The translations under genes were made by a program, and so were the position numbers. A stretch of DNA of 64,000 nt from Streptomyces humicola (GTDB lineage: Bacteria; Actinomycetota; Actinomycetes; Streptomycetales; Streptomycetaceae): assembly GCF_024436035.1 (NCBI RefSeq), contig NZ_JANFNG010000018.1, forward strand, positions 62,001-126,000, read 5' to 3'. Under the pieces are notes generated by a model. The model saw only the letters and a program-made list of their open reading frames with translations. It had not been told where the DNA came from and did no database searches. Positions within the stretch are counted from its first letter, which is position 1. Every line of letters begins with the position of its first letter. Shown in pieces: positions 40,026 to 49,326 of this stretch.

Positions 40026-40820
40026 GTGGAGCAGGGCACGCAGTCGCGCGCATGGGACGCCGGGGACCGGGCTCCCGCGTCGTCGCAGCGGGTGCCGGGC
40101 CAGGCGGCGGCGTCGCCGTTCGAGACGGTGCCGTCGGCGCGCGGCGAGCACGTGCACCCCGATCCGGCGCAGGCGGTGGGTGCACGGCGGCTGCCGGAAC
40201 GGTACTCCCTGCGCGACCAGGTGCTGCGCGAGCTGCGCAGTGCGCTGGTCACCGGGGACCTGCGGCCGGGCGCGGTCTACTCGGCCCCGGCGCTGGCGGA
40301 ACGCTTCGGCGTCTCGGCGACTCCGGTACGCGAGGCGATGCACCAGCTGGTGCGCGAAGGCTCCGTCGAGGTCGTGCACAACCGCGGCTTCCGGGTCACC
40401 GAGCGCACCGCGCGCGATCTGGCGGAGCTCGCCGAGGTGCGGGCGCTGGTGGAGCTTCCCGTGCTGCAGCGCCTTGCGCACACGGTGCCGGCCGAACAGT
40501 GGGAGGAACTGCGCCCGCTCGCCGCTGCGACGGTCGACGCGGCGGCCGAGGGTGACCGCGCGGCATACGCGGAGGCGGACCGGGCATTCCACGGCGCGCT
40601 GCTCGCGCTCTCCGGCAACGCGCAGCTGGTCGTCGTGGCCGAGGAGCTGCACCGCCGCGCCCAGTGCCCGGTGGCGCAGGGCACGGGACCCGGCGCCGAG
40701 GCGGGCATGCTCGGGGATGCGACGGAGCACGTCGCTCTGCTGGACGCGCTGGCGGCGGGTGATGTCGAGGAGGCCGAAGGCCTCTTGCGGGAGCACTTCG
40801 GCGGGTCCTCCTGGGCGTAG
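40026..40820 (+). CDS. GntR/FadR-family transcriptional regulator
   Basis: A 264-residue one-component regulator. After an unstructured N-terminal tail of about 55 residues comes the winged helix-turn-helix (YSLRDQVLRELRSALVTGDL to LAERFGVSATPVREAMHQLV). The FCD all-helical sensor domain includes RTARDLAELAEVRALVELP and DRAFHGALLALSGNAQLV with metal- or ligand-binding positions. GAGGAG stands 7 nt before the GTG at 40026. The ligand and targets are unknown; it may act on the divergent DUF2637 gene. Confidence 0.9.
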   Translation: MEQGTQSRAWDAGDRAPASSQRVPGQAAASPFETVPSARGEHVHPDPAQAVGARRLPERYSLRDQVLRELRSALVTGDLRPGAVYSAPALAERFGVSATPVREAMHQLVREGSVEVVHNRGFRVTERTARDLAELAEVRALVELPVLQRLAHTVPAEQWEELRPLAAATVDAAAEGDRAAYAEADRAFHGALLALSGNAQLVVVAEELHRRAQCPVAQGTGPGAEAGMLGDATEHVALLDALAAGDVEEAEGLLREHFGGSSWA

Positions 40821-40862
40821 GGGCCGTTCCCCGCCGTCGTGGCCGAGCATGAGGAGCGTGCT

Positions 40863-41663
40863 TCAGTCCTCGTCGCCGAGGACGTCCGCGAGCCAGACGG
40901 GGATGCCGCCCAGCAGCCGGAACAGCCGGTGGGCCTCGCCGCGCAGGCGGGCGGCCGTCTCGGTCTCCGGTTCGACCTCGGCGAGCGAGACCAGCGCCGG
41001 CGTGGTGCCGATCAGATACCCGAGCTCCTCGCGGATGCGCAGCGACTTAGCGAAGCCGTGCCGCGCCTCGGCCAGATCGCCCTCGCGCAGCGCCAGACCG
41101 GCCAGATGGCGCCAGGTGAACGAGAAGAGCAACCGGTCGCCGTGCGCCGCGGCGGCCGCATGGGCACGACGGTAGGCGAGCTTGGCGCCGGCCGGGTTGC
41201 CCGCCAGGTTCTCCGCGACCAGGCCGCGCCGGAAGTCGAGCAGCGCCCGGTCCCGTACGCCAGGCGGCAGCAGCGCCGCGCCGCGGCCGAGCGCCGCCCG
41301 CGCCTCGTCGGCACGGTCACGCACATGGAGCACGGTGGCGGCGTACGCGAGGTGCCCGCGCTCGCAGGCGGCGCGGCCGCGTTCGGCGTCGGTGCGGGCC
41401 AGTGCCTCCGCGGTGCGCAGCGCGTCTTCCGCCTCGGCCCAGCCGGACGCCGTGAACAGGCAGCGTTCCGTCAGCAGGGCCGCGCGGCGCAGGGCGGCGT
41501 CCGGGTCCGAGGCGCTGCCGGCGGCCAGCAGTTCCGCCGCCTCCGTCCAGCAGCCGCGTGACCGCAGCCGCCACAGACCCGGTGGATCCTCGTACACGTG
41601 CCTGCCGGCCGTCCGGTCGGCCGTCCCCTGCGTGTCAGATTCCGCCATGGAGGCGTCGGCCAC
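40863..41663 (-). CDS. TPR-like helical repeat protein
   Basis: A 266-residue, Ala/Leu/Arg-rich all-helical protein whose pattern suggests tetratricopeptide-like repeats: WTEAAELLAAGSASDPDAAL, AWAEAEDAL-type pairs, ADEARAALGRGAALL, GAKLAYRRAHAAAAAHGDRL and LAEARHGFAKSLRIREELGY. No catalytic motif is seen. The GTG at 41663 is chosen because GGAGGGG precedes it; the ATG at 41648 lacks a ribosome site. It lies about 150 bp downstream of pucR on the same strand, so it could be in the same transcript. Confidence 0.6.
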   Translation of the reverse strand: MADASMAESDTQGTADRTAGRHVYEDPPGLWRLRSRGCWTEAAELLAAGSASDPDAALRRAALLTERCLFTASGWAEAEDALRTAEALARTDAERGRAACERGHLAYAATVLHVRDRADEARAALGRGAALLPPGVRDRALLDFRRGLVAENLAGNPAGAKLAYRRAHAAAAAHGDRLLFSFTWRHLAGLALREGDLAEARHGFAKSLRIREELGYLIGTTPALVSLAEVEPETETAARLRGEAHRLFRLLGGIPVWLADVLGDED

Positions 41664-41814
41664 AGTTCCCCTCCCCGAGCGCACCGTCGAGCCCAGCCGT
41701 CGATCTGCGGTAGGGCGAAGTTCAACACGGCGGGCAGCGCCCAGCCAAGGGGTAGGTGAACAGATTCACAAAGTCGCAGACGGGGGCGGTCTTGACAGCA
41801 CCGCCGCGTGTCGT

Positions 41815-43479
41815 TCAGCTCATGCGCAGCGCCAGGAAGAAGTCGACCTTGTCCTCCAGCCGGGACAGATCCCGGCCCGTCAGCTGCTCGATGCGGCCGA
41901 TGCGGTAGCGCAGCGTATTGACGTGCAGGTGCAGCCGGGCGGCGCAGCGTGTCCACGATCCGTCGCAGTCCAGGAATGCCTCCAGCGTCGGGATCAGCTC
42001 GGCGCGGTGCCGTCGGTCGTAGGCCCGCAGCGGGTCGAGCAGCCGCGCGGTGAACGCGCGCCGCACGTCGTCCGGCACGAACGGCAGCAGCAGCACGTGC
42101 GAGGCGAGTTCCTCGTGGCCCGCCACGCACACCCTCCCGGAGCGCGCCGCTGCCACGCGGCGTGCGTGCCGCGCCTCCTCCAGCGCGCCGCGCAACCCCT
42201 CCGCGGAGTGCACGGACGCGCTCACCCCGATCGTCAGCCGCCCGTCCCCGTCGAGGCCGCGGGCGAGCGGGCCGGCGACCGAGCGCAGCAGCTTGTCCGC
42301 GTGCAGGCCCTCCGTGACCTCCTCGCCCGCCTCCTCGCCCGCCGCCTCGCCCGGCGCGGCAGGCAGCGGCAGCAGCGCCATCGCCTCGTCCGCTGTGTGC
42401 GCGACGGCGATCCGCTCGGCGGGGTCGGCCCCCACCGCCGCCGGGTCGATCAGGATCTCCTCCAGCAGTGACTGGGCGACCGGCCCGCCGGGGATGTCGC
42501 CGCGCGCCCAGTCCACCGTGGCGACGACGACCTGCCAGTGCGGCGCCGTGCCCGTGCCGGGCAGCAGCACCGGCGCGGCCACCCGTAGCCGCGCGGCGAC
42601 CTCGGCGGGCGGCGCGCCCGTCTGCACCAGCTCCAGCACCTCCTGGGCGAGCCTGCGCCGTACCGAACCGGCCGCGTCCTGGCGGTCGCGTTCGACGGCG
42701 ATCAGCTGGGTGACGCCGCGCAGCAGGTCGAGCCGCTGGCGCGGCCAGTCGCCGGTGTCGGCCTCGACCGCGAGCAGCCAGTCCGACAGCACGCTGGTGC
42801 GCGAGTCGGCCTCGGTGCGGCGGATCGGGAAGAGCGAGAAGGCCCGTCCTGCGGCGATCGCCCGGTACGGCGCGGGGCGCGCCGTGCGGCACGCGGCGAG
42901 GTGCTCGCCCGCGAGCTCGGCACGGACCGCGGCGGGCAGCGCGTCCTCGCCGCCGGCGATCTGCCGTCCGGTGGAGGAGAGCACCCAGGCCCGCAGGTCG
43001 AGGTCGGTGACGAGCAGATCGAGCACGGCGTCGGGGCCGCCGCCCGCGGGTCCGGAGGAGACCAGCCTTCGGTGTCTTTCCACAACGGCGGCCAGGTCGC
43101 CTGCGCGCTCGGTGGAGACCTGTCGCACCACGTACTCGGTGATTGTCGCAAAAGCGACGTCCTCGTTGACGGCGAAGAGCGGCAGCCGGTGCCGTGCGCA
43201 CGCCCGGACCAGGTCGTCGGGAACGGACCCGAGCTCGGCTTCGCCCGCGGCGAGCGCCGCGACGCCGGCGGCCGCGAGCAGCCGTACGAACGGCTCGGCG
43301 TCCTCCGGGCCGCGCCGCCACGCCAGACCGGTGAGGACCAGTTCACCACCGGAGAGATAGCGGCTGGGGTCGCGCAGGTCCGTGGTCATCACACCACGCA
43401 CCGTGCGGTCCAGTTCTTCCTCGCCGCTGAGCAGCCGAAGGCCCAGGGCTTCGGTATGGAGCAGGGTGCGCAGCCGCAT
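41815..43479 (-). CDS. pucR: PucR-family transcriptional regulator of purine catabolism
   Basis: A 554-residue regulator. The N-terminal PucR-type sensory domain (about residues 1-120) includes DRTVRGVMTTDLRDPSRYLS and GELVLTGLAW. A variable middle region follows. The C-terminal HTH_30 domain has GSWTRCAARLHLHVNTLRYR and IGRIEQLTGRDLSRLEDKVD near residues 500-545. B. subtilis PucR senses allantoin-type signals and controls xanthine dehydrogenase and urate genes. It is divergent from a xanthine dehydrogenase operon across 290 bp, the expected regulatory layout. Confidence 0.92.
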   Translation of the reverse strand: MRLRTLLHTEALGLRLLSGEEELDRTVRGVMTTDLRDPSRYLSGGELVLTGLAWRRGPEDAEPFVRLLAAAGVAALAAGEAELGSVPDDLVRACARHRLPLFAVNEDVAFATITEYVVRQVSTERAGDLAAVVERHRRLVSSGPAGGGPDAVLDLLVTDLDLRAWVLSSTGRQIAGGEDALPAAVRAELAGEHLAACRTARPAPYRAIAAGRAFSLFPIRRTEADSRTSVLSDWLLAVEADTGDWPRQRLDLLRGVTQLIAVERDRQDAAGSVRRRLAQEVLELVQTGAPPAEVAARLRVAAPVLLPGTGTAPHWQVVVATVDWARGDIPGGPVAQSLLEEILIDPAAVGADPAERIAVAHTADEAMALLPLPAAPGEAAGEEAGEEVTEGLHADKLLRSVAGPLARGLDGDGRLTIGVSASVHSAEGLRGALEEARHARRVAAARSGRVCVAGHEELASHVLLLPFVPDDVRRAFTARLLDPLRAYDRRHRAELIPTLEAFLDCDGSWTRCAARLHLHVNTLRYRIGRIEQLTGRDLSRLEDKVDFFLALRMS

Positions 43480-43594
43480 CGTCGTCGCCTCGTCGGTGGT
43501 ACGGATCGGTGGTACGGGGTCGGTTCCGGGAGCTGGCGCAAGAGCGGAACCTTGCCTTTCAGAGGAATCTACAAGCTATGGGTTCCAGCCAGCC

Positions 43595-43665
43595 AAACGC
43601 TTCATGTTTTCAGTGACTGCACTCAAGTGGCTGCTCGTCTGTGTACTGAGCCTCATCAAGCGTTA
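43595..43665. promoter_or_regulatory. widely spaced inverted repeat in the pucR-xdh regulatory region
   Basis: AAACGCTTCATG at 43595-43606 and CATCAAGCGTTA at 43654-43665 are inverted copies matching at 10 of 12 positions, 47 bp apart. They sit midway between the divergent pucR and xdh starts in the least GC-rich part of the gap. A dimeric PucR could bind both and loop the DNA. Confidence 0.5.
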
Positions 43666-43769
43666 ACACGAGATGAACGTCCGACGAGTGAGACAGCGGT
43701 CCCGCTCGGCACCCCTCCGGACCGCACACACGCGCCACTCAGCAACTCGACACTCGAGAAGAGACACCC

Positions 43770-44657
43770 ATGGACTTCCTGCGCCCCGCCAGCTGGGAGG
43801 AGGCGCTCGCCGCTAAGGCCGAGCACCCCACCGCTGTGCCGATCGCGGGCGGCACCGATGTGATGGTCGAGATCAACTTCGACCACCGCAGGCCCGACGT
43901 GCTGCTGGACCTGAACCGCATTGCCGAGCTGCAGGAGTGGGAGGTGGGCGAGGACACCGTCCGGCTGGGTGCCTCGGTCTCGTACACCAGCATCATCGAG
44001 AATCTGCGCTCGGAACTTCCCGGCCTGGCACTCGCCAGCCACACCGTCGCCTCTCCGCAGATCCGCAACCGCGGCGGCGTCGGCGGCAACCTGGGCACCG
44101 CCTCCCCGGCCGGTGACGCCCACCCGGCGCTTCTCGCTTCCGGCGGCGAGGTCGAGGCCGTCTCCGTGCGTGGCACCCGGATGATCCCGATCGACGAGTT
44201 CTACGTGGGCGTCAAGCGCAACGCGCTCGAACCCGACGAGCTCATCCGCGCCGTCCACCTGCCCAAGGCCGACGGGCCGCAGCAGTTCTCCAAGGTCGGC
44301 ACCCGTAACGCCATGGTGATCGCGGTGTGCGCCTTCGGACTTGCGCTGCACCCGAAGACCCGCACGATCCGCACCGGCATCGGCTCGGCCGCCCCGACGC
44401 CGATTCGCGCCAAGGAGGCCGAGACCTTCCTCGCCGCCGCGCTGGAAGAGGGCGGCTTCTGGGAGAACGGCAAGATCATTCCGCCTGCCGTCGCCCGCCA
44501 GTTCGCGGAGCTCGTCTCCGGCGCCGCCAACCCCATTGACGACGTGCGCGGATCCGCGTCCTACCGCCGCCATGCGCTGGGCATCATGGCCCGCCGCACC
44601 CTCGGCTGGACGTGGGACGAGTACCGCGGGAACGAGAGGAGCGCACAATGCGCCTGA
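43770..44657 (+). CDS. xanthine dehydrogenase FAD-binding subunit
   Basis: A 295-residue FAD subunit of the three-subunit molybdenum hydroxylase, passing electrons from the Fe-S subunit to NAD. The FAD-binding motifs are VPIAGGTDVMVEINF near residue 24 and IRNRGGVGGNLGTASPAGDA near residue 96. The start MDFLRPASWEEALA is typical. GAGAAGAGACACCC precedes the ATG at 43770. It is the first gene of the operon and overlaps the Fe-S subunit gene by 10 bp. Confidence 0.93.
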   Translation: MDFLRPASWEEALAAKAEHPTAVPIAGGTDVMVEINFDHRRPDVLLDLNRIAELQEWEVGEDTVRLGASVSYTSIIENLRSELPGLALASHTVASPQIRNRGGVGGNLGTASPAGDAHPALLASGGEVEAVSVRGTRMIPIDEFYVGVKRNALEPDELIRAVHLPKADGPQQFSKVGTRNAMVIAVCAFGLALHPKTRTIRTGIGSAAPTPIRAKEAETFLAAALEEGGFWENGKIIPPAVARQFAELVSGAANPIDDVRGSASYRRHALGIMARRTLGWTWDEYRGNERSAQCA

Positions 44658-45256
44658 CCTTTAATGTCAACGGCCGGCAGCAAGAGGCCGACGACGTCTG
44701 GGAGGGCGAGAGCCTTCTGTACGTGCTGCGTGAGCGGCTCGGCCTGCCCGGCTCGAAGAACGCCTGCGAGCAGGGCGAGTGCGGCTCCTGCACCGTCCGC
44801 CTCGACGGTGTTCCGGTCTGTTCGTGTCTGGTCGCCGCGGGCCAGGCCCAGGACCGCGACATCGTCACCGTTGAGGGCCTCGCCGACCAGGCGAAGAAGC
44901 GCGCCGCTGCCGGCTGCGCCGGCGGCGCCTGCGGCACCACGCTCGACGAGGCGAAGCAGTGGGAGTCCAAGCCGGCCGACGGCCAGTCCGGAGAGGCGAG
45001 CACCTCCCCGCTGACGCTCTCGCCGATCCAGCAGGCGTTCATCGACGCCGGCGCCGTCCAGTGCGGTTTTTGCACCCCGGGGCTGCTCGTCGCCGCCGAT
45101 GAACTGCTGGAGCGCAACGACTCCCCGTCGGACGCCGACATCCGCGAGGCGCTCTCCGGCAACCTGTGCCGCTGCACCGGCTACGAGAAGATCCTCGACG
45201 CGGTCCGCCTCGCGGCCGCCCGCGCCGGGGCCGAGACCGCAGGAACGGGGGCCTGA
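44648..45256 (+). CDS. xanthine dehydrogenase [2Fe-2S] subunit
   Basis: A 202-residue iron-sulfur subunit with two [2Fe-2S] clusters. The plant-ferredoxin type cluster uses CEQGECGSC plus Cys of PVCSCLVAAG near residues 40-62. The second uses CGFCTPG near residue 140 and CRCTGY near residue 177. A roughly 35-residue Gly/Ala/Cys-containing insertion (AAAGCAGGACGTTLDEAKQW and following) between the domains is longer than in most homologues but usual in Streptomyces. GAGAGGAGCGCACA precedes the ATG at 44648. Confidence 0.94.
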   Translation: MRLTFNVNGRQQEADDVWEGESLLYVLRERLGLPGSKNACEQGECGSCTVRLDGVPVCSCLVAAGQAQDRDIVTVEGLADQAKKRAAAGCAGGACGTTLDEAKQWESKPADGQSGEASTSPLTLSPIQQAFIDAGAVQCGFCTPGLLVAADELLERNDSPSDADIREALSGNLCRCTGYEKILDAVRLAAARAGAETAGTGA

Positions 45257-45261
45257 TCGCC

Positions 45262-47643
45262 ATGGGCGTCACTCGCACTCCCACCAACATCACCCAGGGA
45301 TCGCAGACCAAGGGCGGCATCGGCGAGTCCACGCTGCGCCCCGACGGCACCCTGAAGGTGACCGGCGAGTTCGCGTACTCGTCCGACCTGTGGCACGAGG
45401 ACATGCTGTGGGGCTTCACGCTGCGCAGCCCGCACCCGCATGCGCGCATCAAGTCGATCGACACCTCCGAGGCCCTGGCGCAGGCCGGCGTCTACGCCGT
45501 GCTCACCCACGACGACCTGCCGACCGAGCACACCAAGTACGGCCTGGAGTACACCGATACCCCGGTCCTCGCAGACGGCGTCGTGCGCCACCACGGTGAG
45601 CCGGTGGCCCTCGTCGCCGCCGACCACCCGGAGACGGCGCGCCGCGCCGCCGCGAAGATCAAGGTCGACTACGAGCCGCTGCCCGTCGTCCACGACGAGG
45701 CGTCCGCGCTCGCCGACGACGCGCCGATCCTTCACCCGGGCCGCGACGACCACCACGCCGGCCAGGTCCCGCACCCGAACATTGTCCACCGCCAGCCGAT
45801 CATCCGTGGCAATGCCGAGGAGGCCGCACAGCGCGCCGACGTGATCGTCAGCGGCGAGTACGAGGTCGGCATGCAGGACCAGGCCTTCCTCGGCCCGGAG
45901 TCCGGTCTCGCGGTTCCCGGCGAGGACGGCGGCGTCGACCTGTACGTCGCTACCCAGTGGCTGCACTCGGACCTCCGCCAGATCGCCCCCGTGCTCGGCC
46001 TGCCCGAGGAGAAGGTCCGCATGACGCTCTCCGGCGTCGGCGGCGCCTTCGGCGGCCGCGAGGACCTGTCGATGCAGATCCACGCGTGCCTGCTCGCGCT
46101 GCGCACCGGTAAGCCGGTCAAGATCGTCTACAACCGGTTCGAGTCCTTCTTCGGCCACGTCCACCGCCACCCGGCGAAGCTGTGGTACGAGCACGGCGCC
46201 ACCAAGGACGGCAAGATCACGCACATGAAGTGCCGGATCGTGCTGGACGGCGGTGCCTACGCCTCGGCCTCCCCGGCGGTCGTCGGCAACGCCTCCTCGC
46301 TCTCGGTCGGCCCGTACGTCATCGACGACGTCGAGATCGAGGCCGTCGCGCTCTACACCAACAACCCGCCCTGCGGCGCGATGCGCGGCTTCGGCGCGGT
46401 CCAGGCGTGCTTCGCCTACGAGTCGCAGATGGACAAGCTCGCCGAGAAGCTCGGCATGGACCCGGTCGAGTTCCGGCAGAAGAACGCCATGTCGCAGGGG
46501 ACGATCATGCCCACCGGGCAGGTCGTCGACTCCCCGGCGCCCGTCGCCGAACTGCTGCGCCGCGTCAAGGCGATGCCGCTGCCGCCGGAGAAGCAGTGGG
46601 AGGCCGCGGGCGATGCCGCCGACGTGCGTGCCCTGCCCGGTGGTCTGTCCAACACCACGCACGGCGAGGGCGTCGTCCGCGGTATCGGCTACGCGGTCGG
46701 CATCAAGAACGTCGGCTTCTCCGAGGGCTTCGACGACTACTCGACCGCCCGTGTGCAGCTGCAGGTCATCAACGGTGAGCCGGTTGCCACGGTGCACACC
46801 GCGATGGCCGAGGTCGGCCAGGGCGGCGTCACCGTCCACGCGCAGATCGCCCGCACCGAGCTCGGCGTCACCCAGGTGGTCATCCACCCGGCCGACACCC
46901 AGGTCGGCTCGGCCGGTTCGACCTCCGCGTCCCGCCAGACCTACATGACGGGCGGCGCGGTGAAGAACACCTGCGAGGCCGTCCGCGAGAAGGTCCTGGA
47001 GATCGGCCGCCGCAAGTTCGGCACGTACCACCCGGCGTGGGCCACCGCCGAACTGCTGCTGGAGAGCGGCAAGGTCGTCACCGACGGCGGCGAGCCGCTG
47101 GCCGATCTCGTCGACGTCCTCGAGGGCGAGACGGTCGACATCGAGCTCGAATGGCGTCACCGCCCGACCGAGGCGTTCGACCTGGTGACCGGGCAGGGCT
47201 TCGGCCACGTCCAGTACTCCTTCGCTGCGCACCGCGCGGTGGTCGAGGTCGACACCGAGCTGGGCCTGGTGAAGGTGATCGAGCTCGCGTGCGCCCAGGA
47301 CGTCGGCAAGGCACTCAACCCGCTGTCGGTCAAGGGCCAGATCCAGGGCGGCACCACACAGGGCCTCGGCCTGGCCGTGATGGAAGAGATCATCGTGTCG
47401 AAGGACTCGAAGGTCCGTAACCCCTCCTTCACGGACTACCTGATCCCCACCATCCTCGACACGCCGACCATCCCGGTCGACGTGCTCGAACTCGCCGACG
47501 AGCACGCCCCCTACGGGCTTCGCGGCATCGGAGAGGCCCCCACCCTCTCCTCCACCCCGGCCGTCGTGTCCGCCATCCGTGCGGCCACCGGTCTGGCGCT
47601 CAACCGCGTGCCGGTTCGTCCCGAACACATCACCGGCACCTGA
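45262..47643 (+). CDS. xanthine dehydrogenase molybdopterin-binding subunit
   Basis: A 793-residue catalytic subunit hydroxylating hypoxanthine and xanthine to urate at a molybdenum centre. Family motifs are GVGGAFGGREDLSMQIHACL near residue 255, NNPPCGAMRGFGAVQACFAY near residue 367, EVGQGGVTVHAQIARTELG near 515 and the catalytic Glu in LRGIGEAPTLSSTPAV near 755. The ATG at 45262 follows a Gly-rich ribosome site 5 bp after the Fe-S subunit stop. Substrate assignment rests on PucR, the XdhC homologue and the purine permease alongside. Confidence 0.94.
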   Translation: MGVTRTPTNITQGSQTKGGIGESTLRPDGTLKVTGEFAYSSDLWHEDMLWGFTLRSPHPHARIKSIDTSEALAQAGVYAVLTHDDLPTEHTKYGLEYTDTPVLADGVVRHHGEPVALVAADHPETARRAAAKIKVDYEPLPVVHDEASALADDAPILHPGRDDHHAGQVPHPNIVHRQPIIRGNAEEAAQRADVIVSGEYEVGMQDQAFLGPESGLAVPGEDGGVDLYVATQWLHSDLRQIAPVLGLPEEKVRMTLSGVGGAFGGREDLSMQIHACLLALRTGKPVKIVYNRFESFFGHVHRHPAKLWYEHGATKDGKITHMKCRIVLDGGAYASASPAVVGNASSLSVGPYVIDDVEIEAVALYTNNPPCGAMRGFGAVQACFAYESQMDKLAEKLGMDPVEFRQKNAMSQGTIMPTGQVVDSPAPVAELLRRVKAMPLPPEKQWEAAGDAADVRALPGGLSNTTHGEGVVRGIGYAVGIKNVGFSEGFDDYSTARVQLQVINGEPVATVHTAMAEVGQGGVTVHAQIARTELGVTQVVIHPADTQVGSAGSTSASRQTYMTGGAVKNTCEAVREKVLEIGRRKFGTYHPAWATAELLLESGKVVTDGGEPLADLVDVLEGETVDIELEWRHRPTEAFDLVTGQGFGHVQYSFAAHRAVVEVDTELGLVKVIELACAQDVGKALNPLSVKGQIQGGTTQGLGLAVMEEIIVSKDSKVRNPSFTDYLIPTILDTPTIPVDVLELADEHAPYGLRGIGEAPTLSSTPAVVSAIRAATGLALNRVPVRPEHITGT

Positions 47644-47650
47644 CGAACCC

Positions 47651-47687
47651 TCCGGGGGTGGTGGGTCGTCCGTCCACCGCCCCCGGA
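47651..47687 (+). terminator. strong hairpin after the xanthine dehydrogenase operon
   Basis: TCCGGGGGTGGTGG (47651-47664) pairs with CCACCGCCCCCGGA (47674-47687) over 14 positions with one G-U pair and a 9-nt loop, starting 7 bp after the stop codon. The permease gene downstream therefore probably has its own promoter or depends on read-through. Confidence 0.8.
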
Positions 47688-47804
47688 CCCTCATGGACCG
47701 CAAGCAGACGTCTCCGGGCCGTCCCCCGGGTCGTGATGCCGCTGCAGCATCCCAAATCCCGTACGCCGTACGGGTGCCCCTGTGAACCTTGGGAGTGGCA
47801 CCGC

Positions 47805-49301
47805 ATGACCCAGAACATCGAGACCACGAAAGAGGCGTCCCATGATGCTGGTCCAGGGCAAGTCGACGATGCGCGTCGTACGCCTGATGGTTCCGGCCCC
47901 ACCGCTCGCGGGCCTGTCGACCGTTACTTCCTGATCAGCAAGCGCGGGTCCACGGTCGCCCGCGAGGTCCGCGGAGGTCTGACGACCTTCATGGCGATGG
48001 CCTACATCCTGCTGCTCAATCCGCTGCTGCTGTCGGGCGCGGATGTCAACGGGCACCACTTGCCGCACGCCGCCCTGATCACCTCGACCGCACTGGCCGC
48101 AGCAGTGGTGACCTTGGCGATGGGCTTCATCGGCAAGGTGCCGCTCGCGCTCGCCGCGGGCCTGAGCGTCGCGGGCGTGGTCTCCACCCAGGTGGCGCCG
48201 CACATGACCTGGCCGCAGGCGATGGGCATGTGCGTGATCTACGGTGCGGTCATCGTGCTGTTGGTCGTCTCCGGTCTGCGGGAGGCGGTGATGAACGCGA
48301 TACCGCTGCCGCTCAAGCACGGCATCACCGTCGGCATCGGCCTGTTCATCGCGCTGATCGGTCTGGTCAACGCCGGCTTCGTGGGCGTCGGCAGCGCGAG
48401 CTCCCCGGTTCAGCTCGGCGCCGGGCCCACCCAGCACCTGACGGGCTGGCCGGTGCTGATCTTTTGCGTCACCCTGCTCACGATCTTCATGCTGCAGGCG
48501 CGCAAGTTCCCAGGCGCGATCCTGATCGGCATCGTCTTCGGCACGGTTCTGGCCATGATCGTGCAGGGCGTGCTCCACCTGAAGCCCGACGCGTGGGGCA
48601 CCAACGTGCCCCAGCTGCCCAAGAGCCCCGTCTCCATGCCTGACTTCTCGCTCATCGGCCACGTCTCGTTCGGGGGCTGGGGCAACATCGGCGTCATGAC
48701 GGTCGGCGTGATCGTCTTCACCCTCGTGCTCGCCGGGTTCTTCGACGCGATGGCCACCATCATCGGTGTCGGTTCCGAGGCCGGACTCGCCGACAGCCAG
48801 GGCCGGATGCCCGGCCTGAGCAAGGCGCTGTTCATCGACGGTGCGGGCGGCATGATCGGCGGCTCCGTCGGCGGCTCCGGCCAGACGGTCTTCATCGAGT
48901 CGGCGACCGGCGTCGGTGAGGGCGCCCGTACCGGTCTGGCGAGCGTCATCACCGGTTTGCTCTTCGCCAGCGCCCTGTTCATCACCCCGATCGCCTCGAT
49001 CGTGCCCGCGCAGGCCGCCTCCGCGGCGCTGGTCGTGATCGGCTCGATGATGATCACCAACGTCCGTCACATCGACTGGACCGACCGTGCGGTCGCGATC
49101 CCGGTGTTCCTCACCATCGTGCTGATGCCGTTCACCTACGGCATCACCCCGGGCGTCGGTGCCGGCGTCATCGCGTACTGCGCCATCAAGGGCGCGCAGG
49201 GCAAGTGGCGGGACCCGAGTGTCCTGATGTGGATCCTCGCCGTGGTTTTCGTGGCCTACTTCGCCATGAACCCCATCCAGAGCTGGTTGGGCGCCAAATA
49301 G
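47805..49301 (+). CDS. NCS2-type purine permease (AzgA-like)
   Basis: A 498-residue transporter with about 12-13 membrane helices, importing hypoxanthine, guanine, adenine or related purines with protons. Family signs are YFLISKRGSTVAREVRGGLT, TFMAMAYILLLNPLLLSGAD, KHGITVGIGLFIALIGLVNAG and the substrate-site GGMIGGSVGGSGQTVFIESATGVGEG near residue 350. The ATG at 47805 is preceded by GGGAGTGGCACCGC. Its place between xanthine dehydrogenase and xdhC marks it as the purine uptake step of the pathway. Confidence 0.93.
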   Translation: MTQNIETTKEASHDAGPGQVDDARRTPDGSGPTARGPVDRYFLISKRGSTVAREVRGGLTTFMAMAYILLLNPLLLSGADVNGHHLPHAALITSTALAAAVVTLAMGFIGKVPLALAAGLSVAGVVSTQVAPHMTWPQAMGMCVIYGAVIVLLVVSGLREAVMNAIPLPLKHGITVGIGLFIALIGLVNAGFVGVGSASSPVQLGAGPTQHLTGWPVLIFCVTLLTIFMLQARKFPGAILIGIVFGTVLAMIVQGVLHLKPDAWGTNVPQLPKSPVSMPDFSLIGHVSFGGWGNIGVMTVGVIVFTLVLAGFFDAMATIIGVGSEAGLADSQGRMPGLSKALFIDGAGGMIGGSVGGSGQTVFIESATGVGEGARTGLASVITGLLFASALFITPIASIVPAQAASAALVVIGSMMITNVRHIDWTDRAVAIPVFLTIVLMPFTYGITPGVGAGVIAYCAIKGAQGKWRDPSVLMWILAVVFVAYFAMNPIQSWLGAK

Positions 49302-49326
49302 CAAAGTCGAGTAGGGAGTCACCACC

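Noticed and set aside
45181-47703. An 840-codon open frame antisense to the xanthine dehydrogenase large subunit
   Set aside because: It mirrors the third-position GC bias of the real gene, contains no recognisable domain, and the sense strand encodes a complete canonical enzyme.
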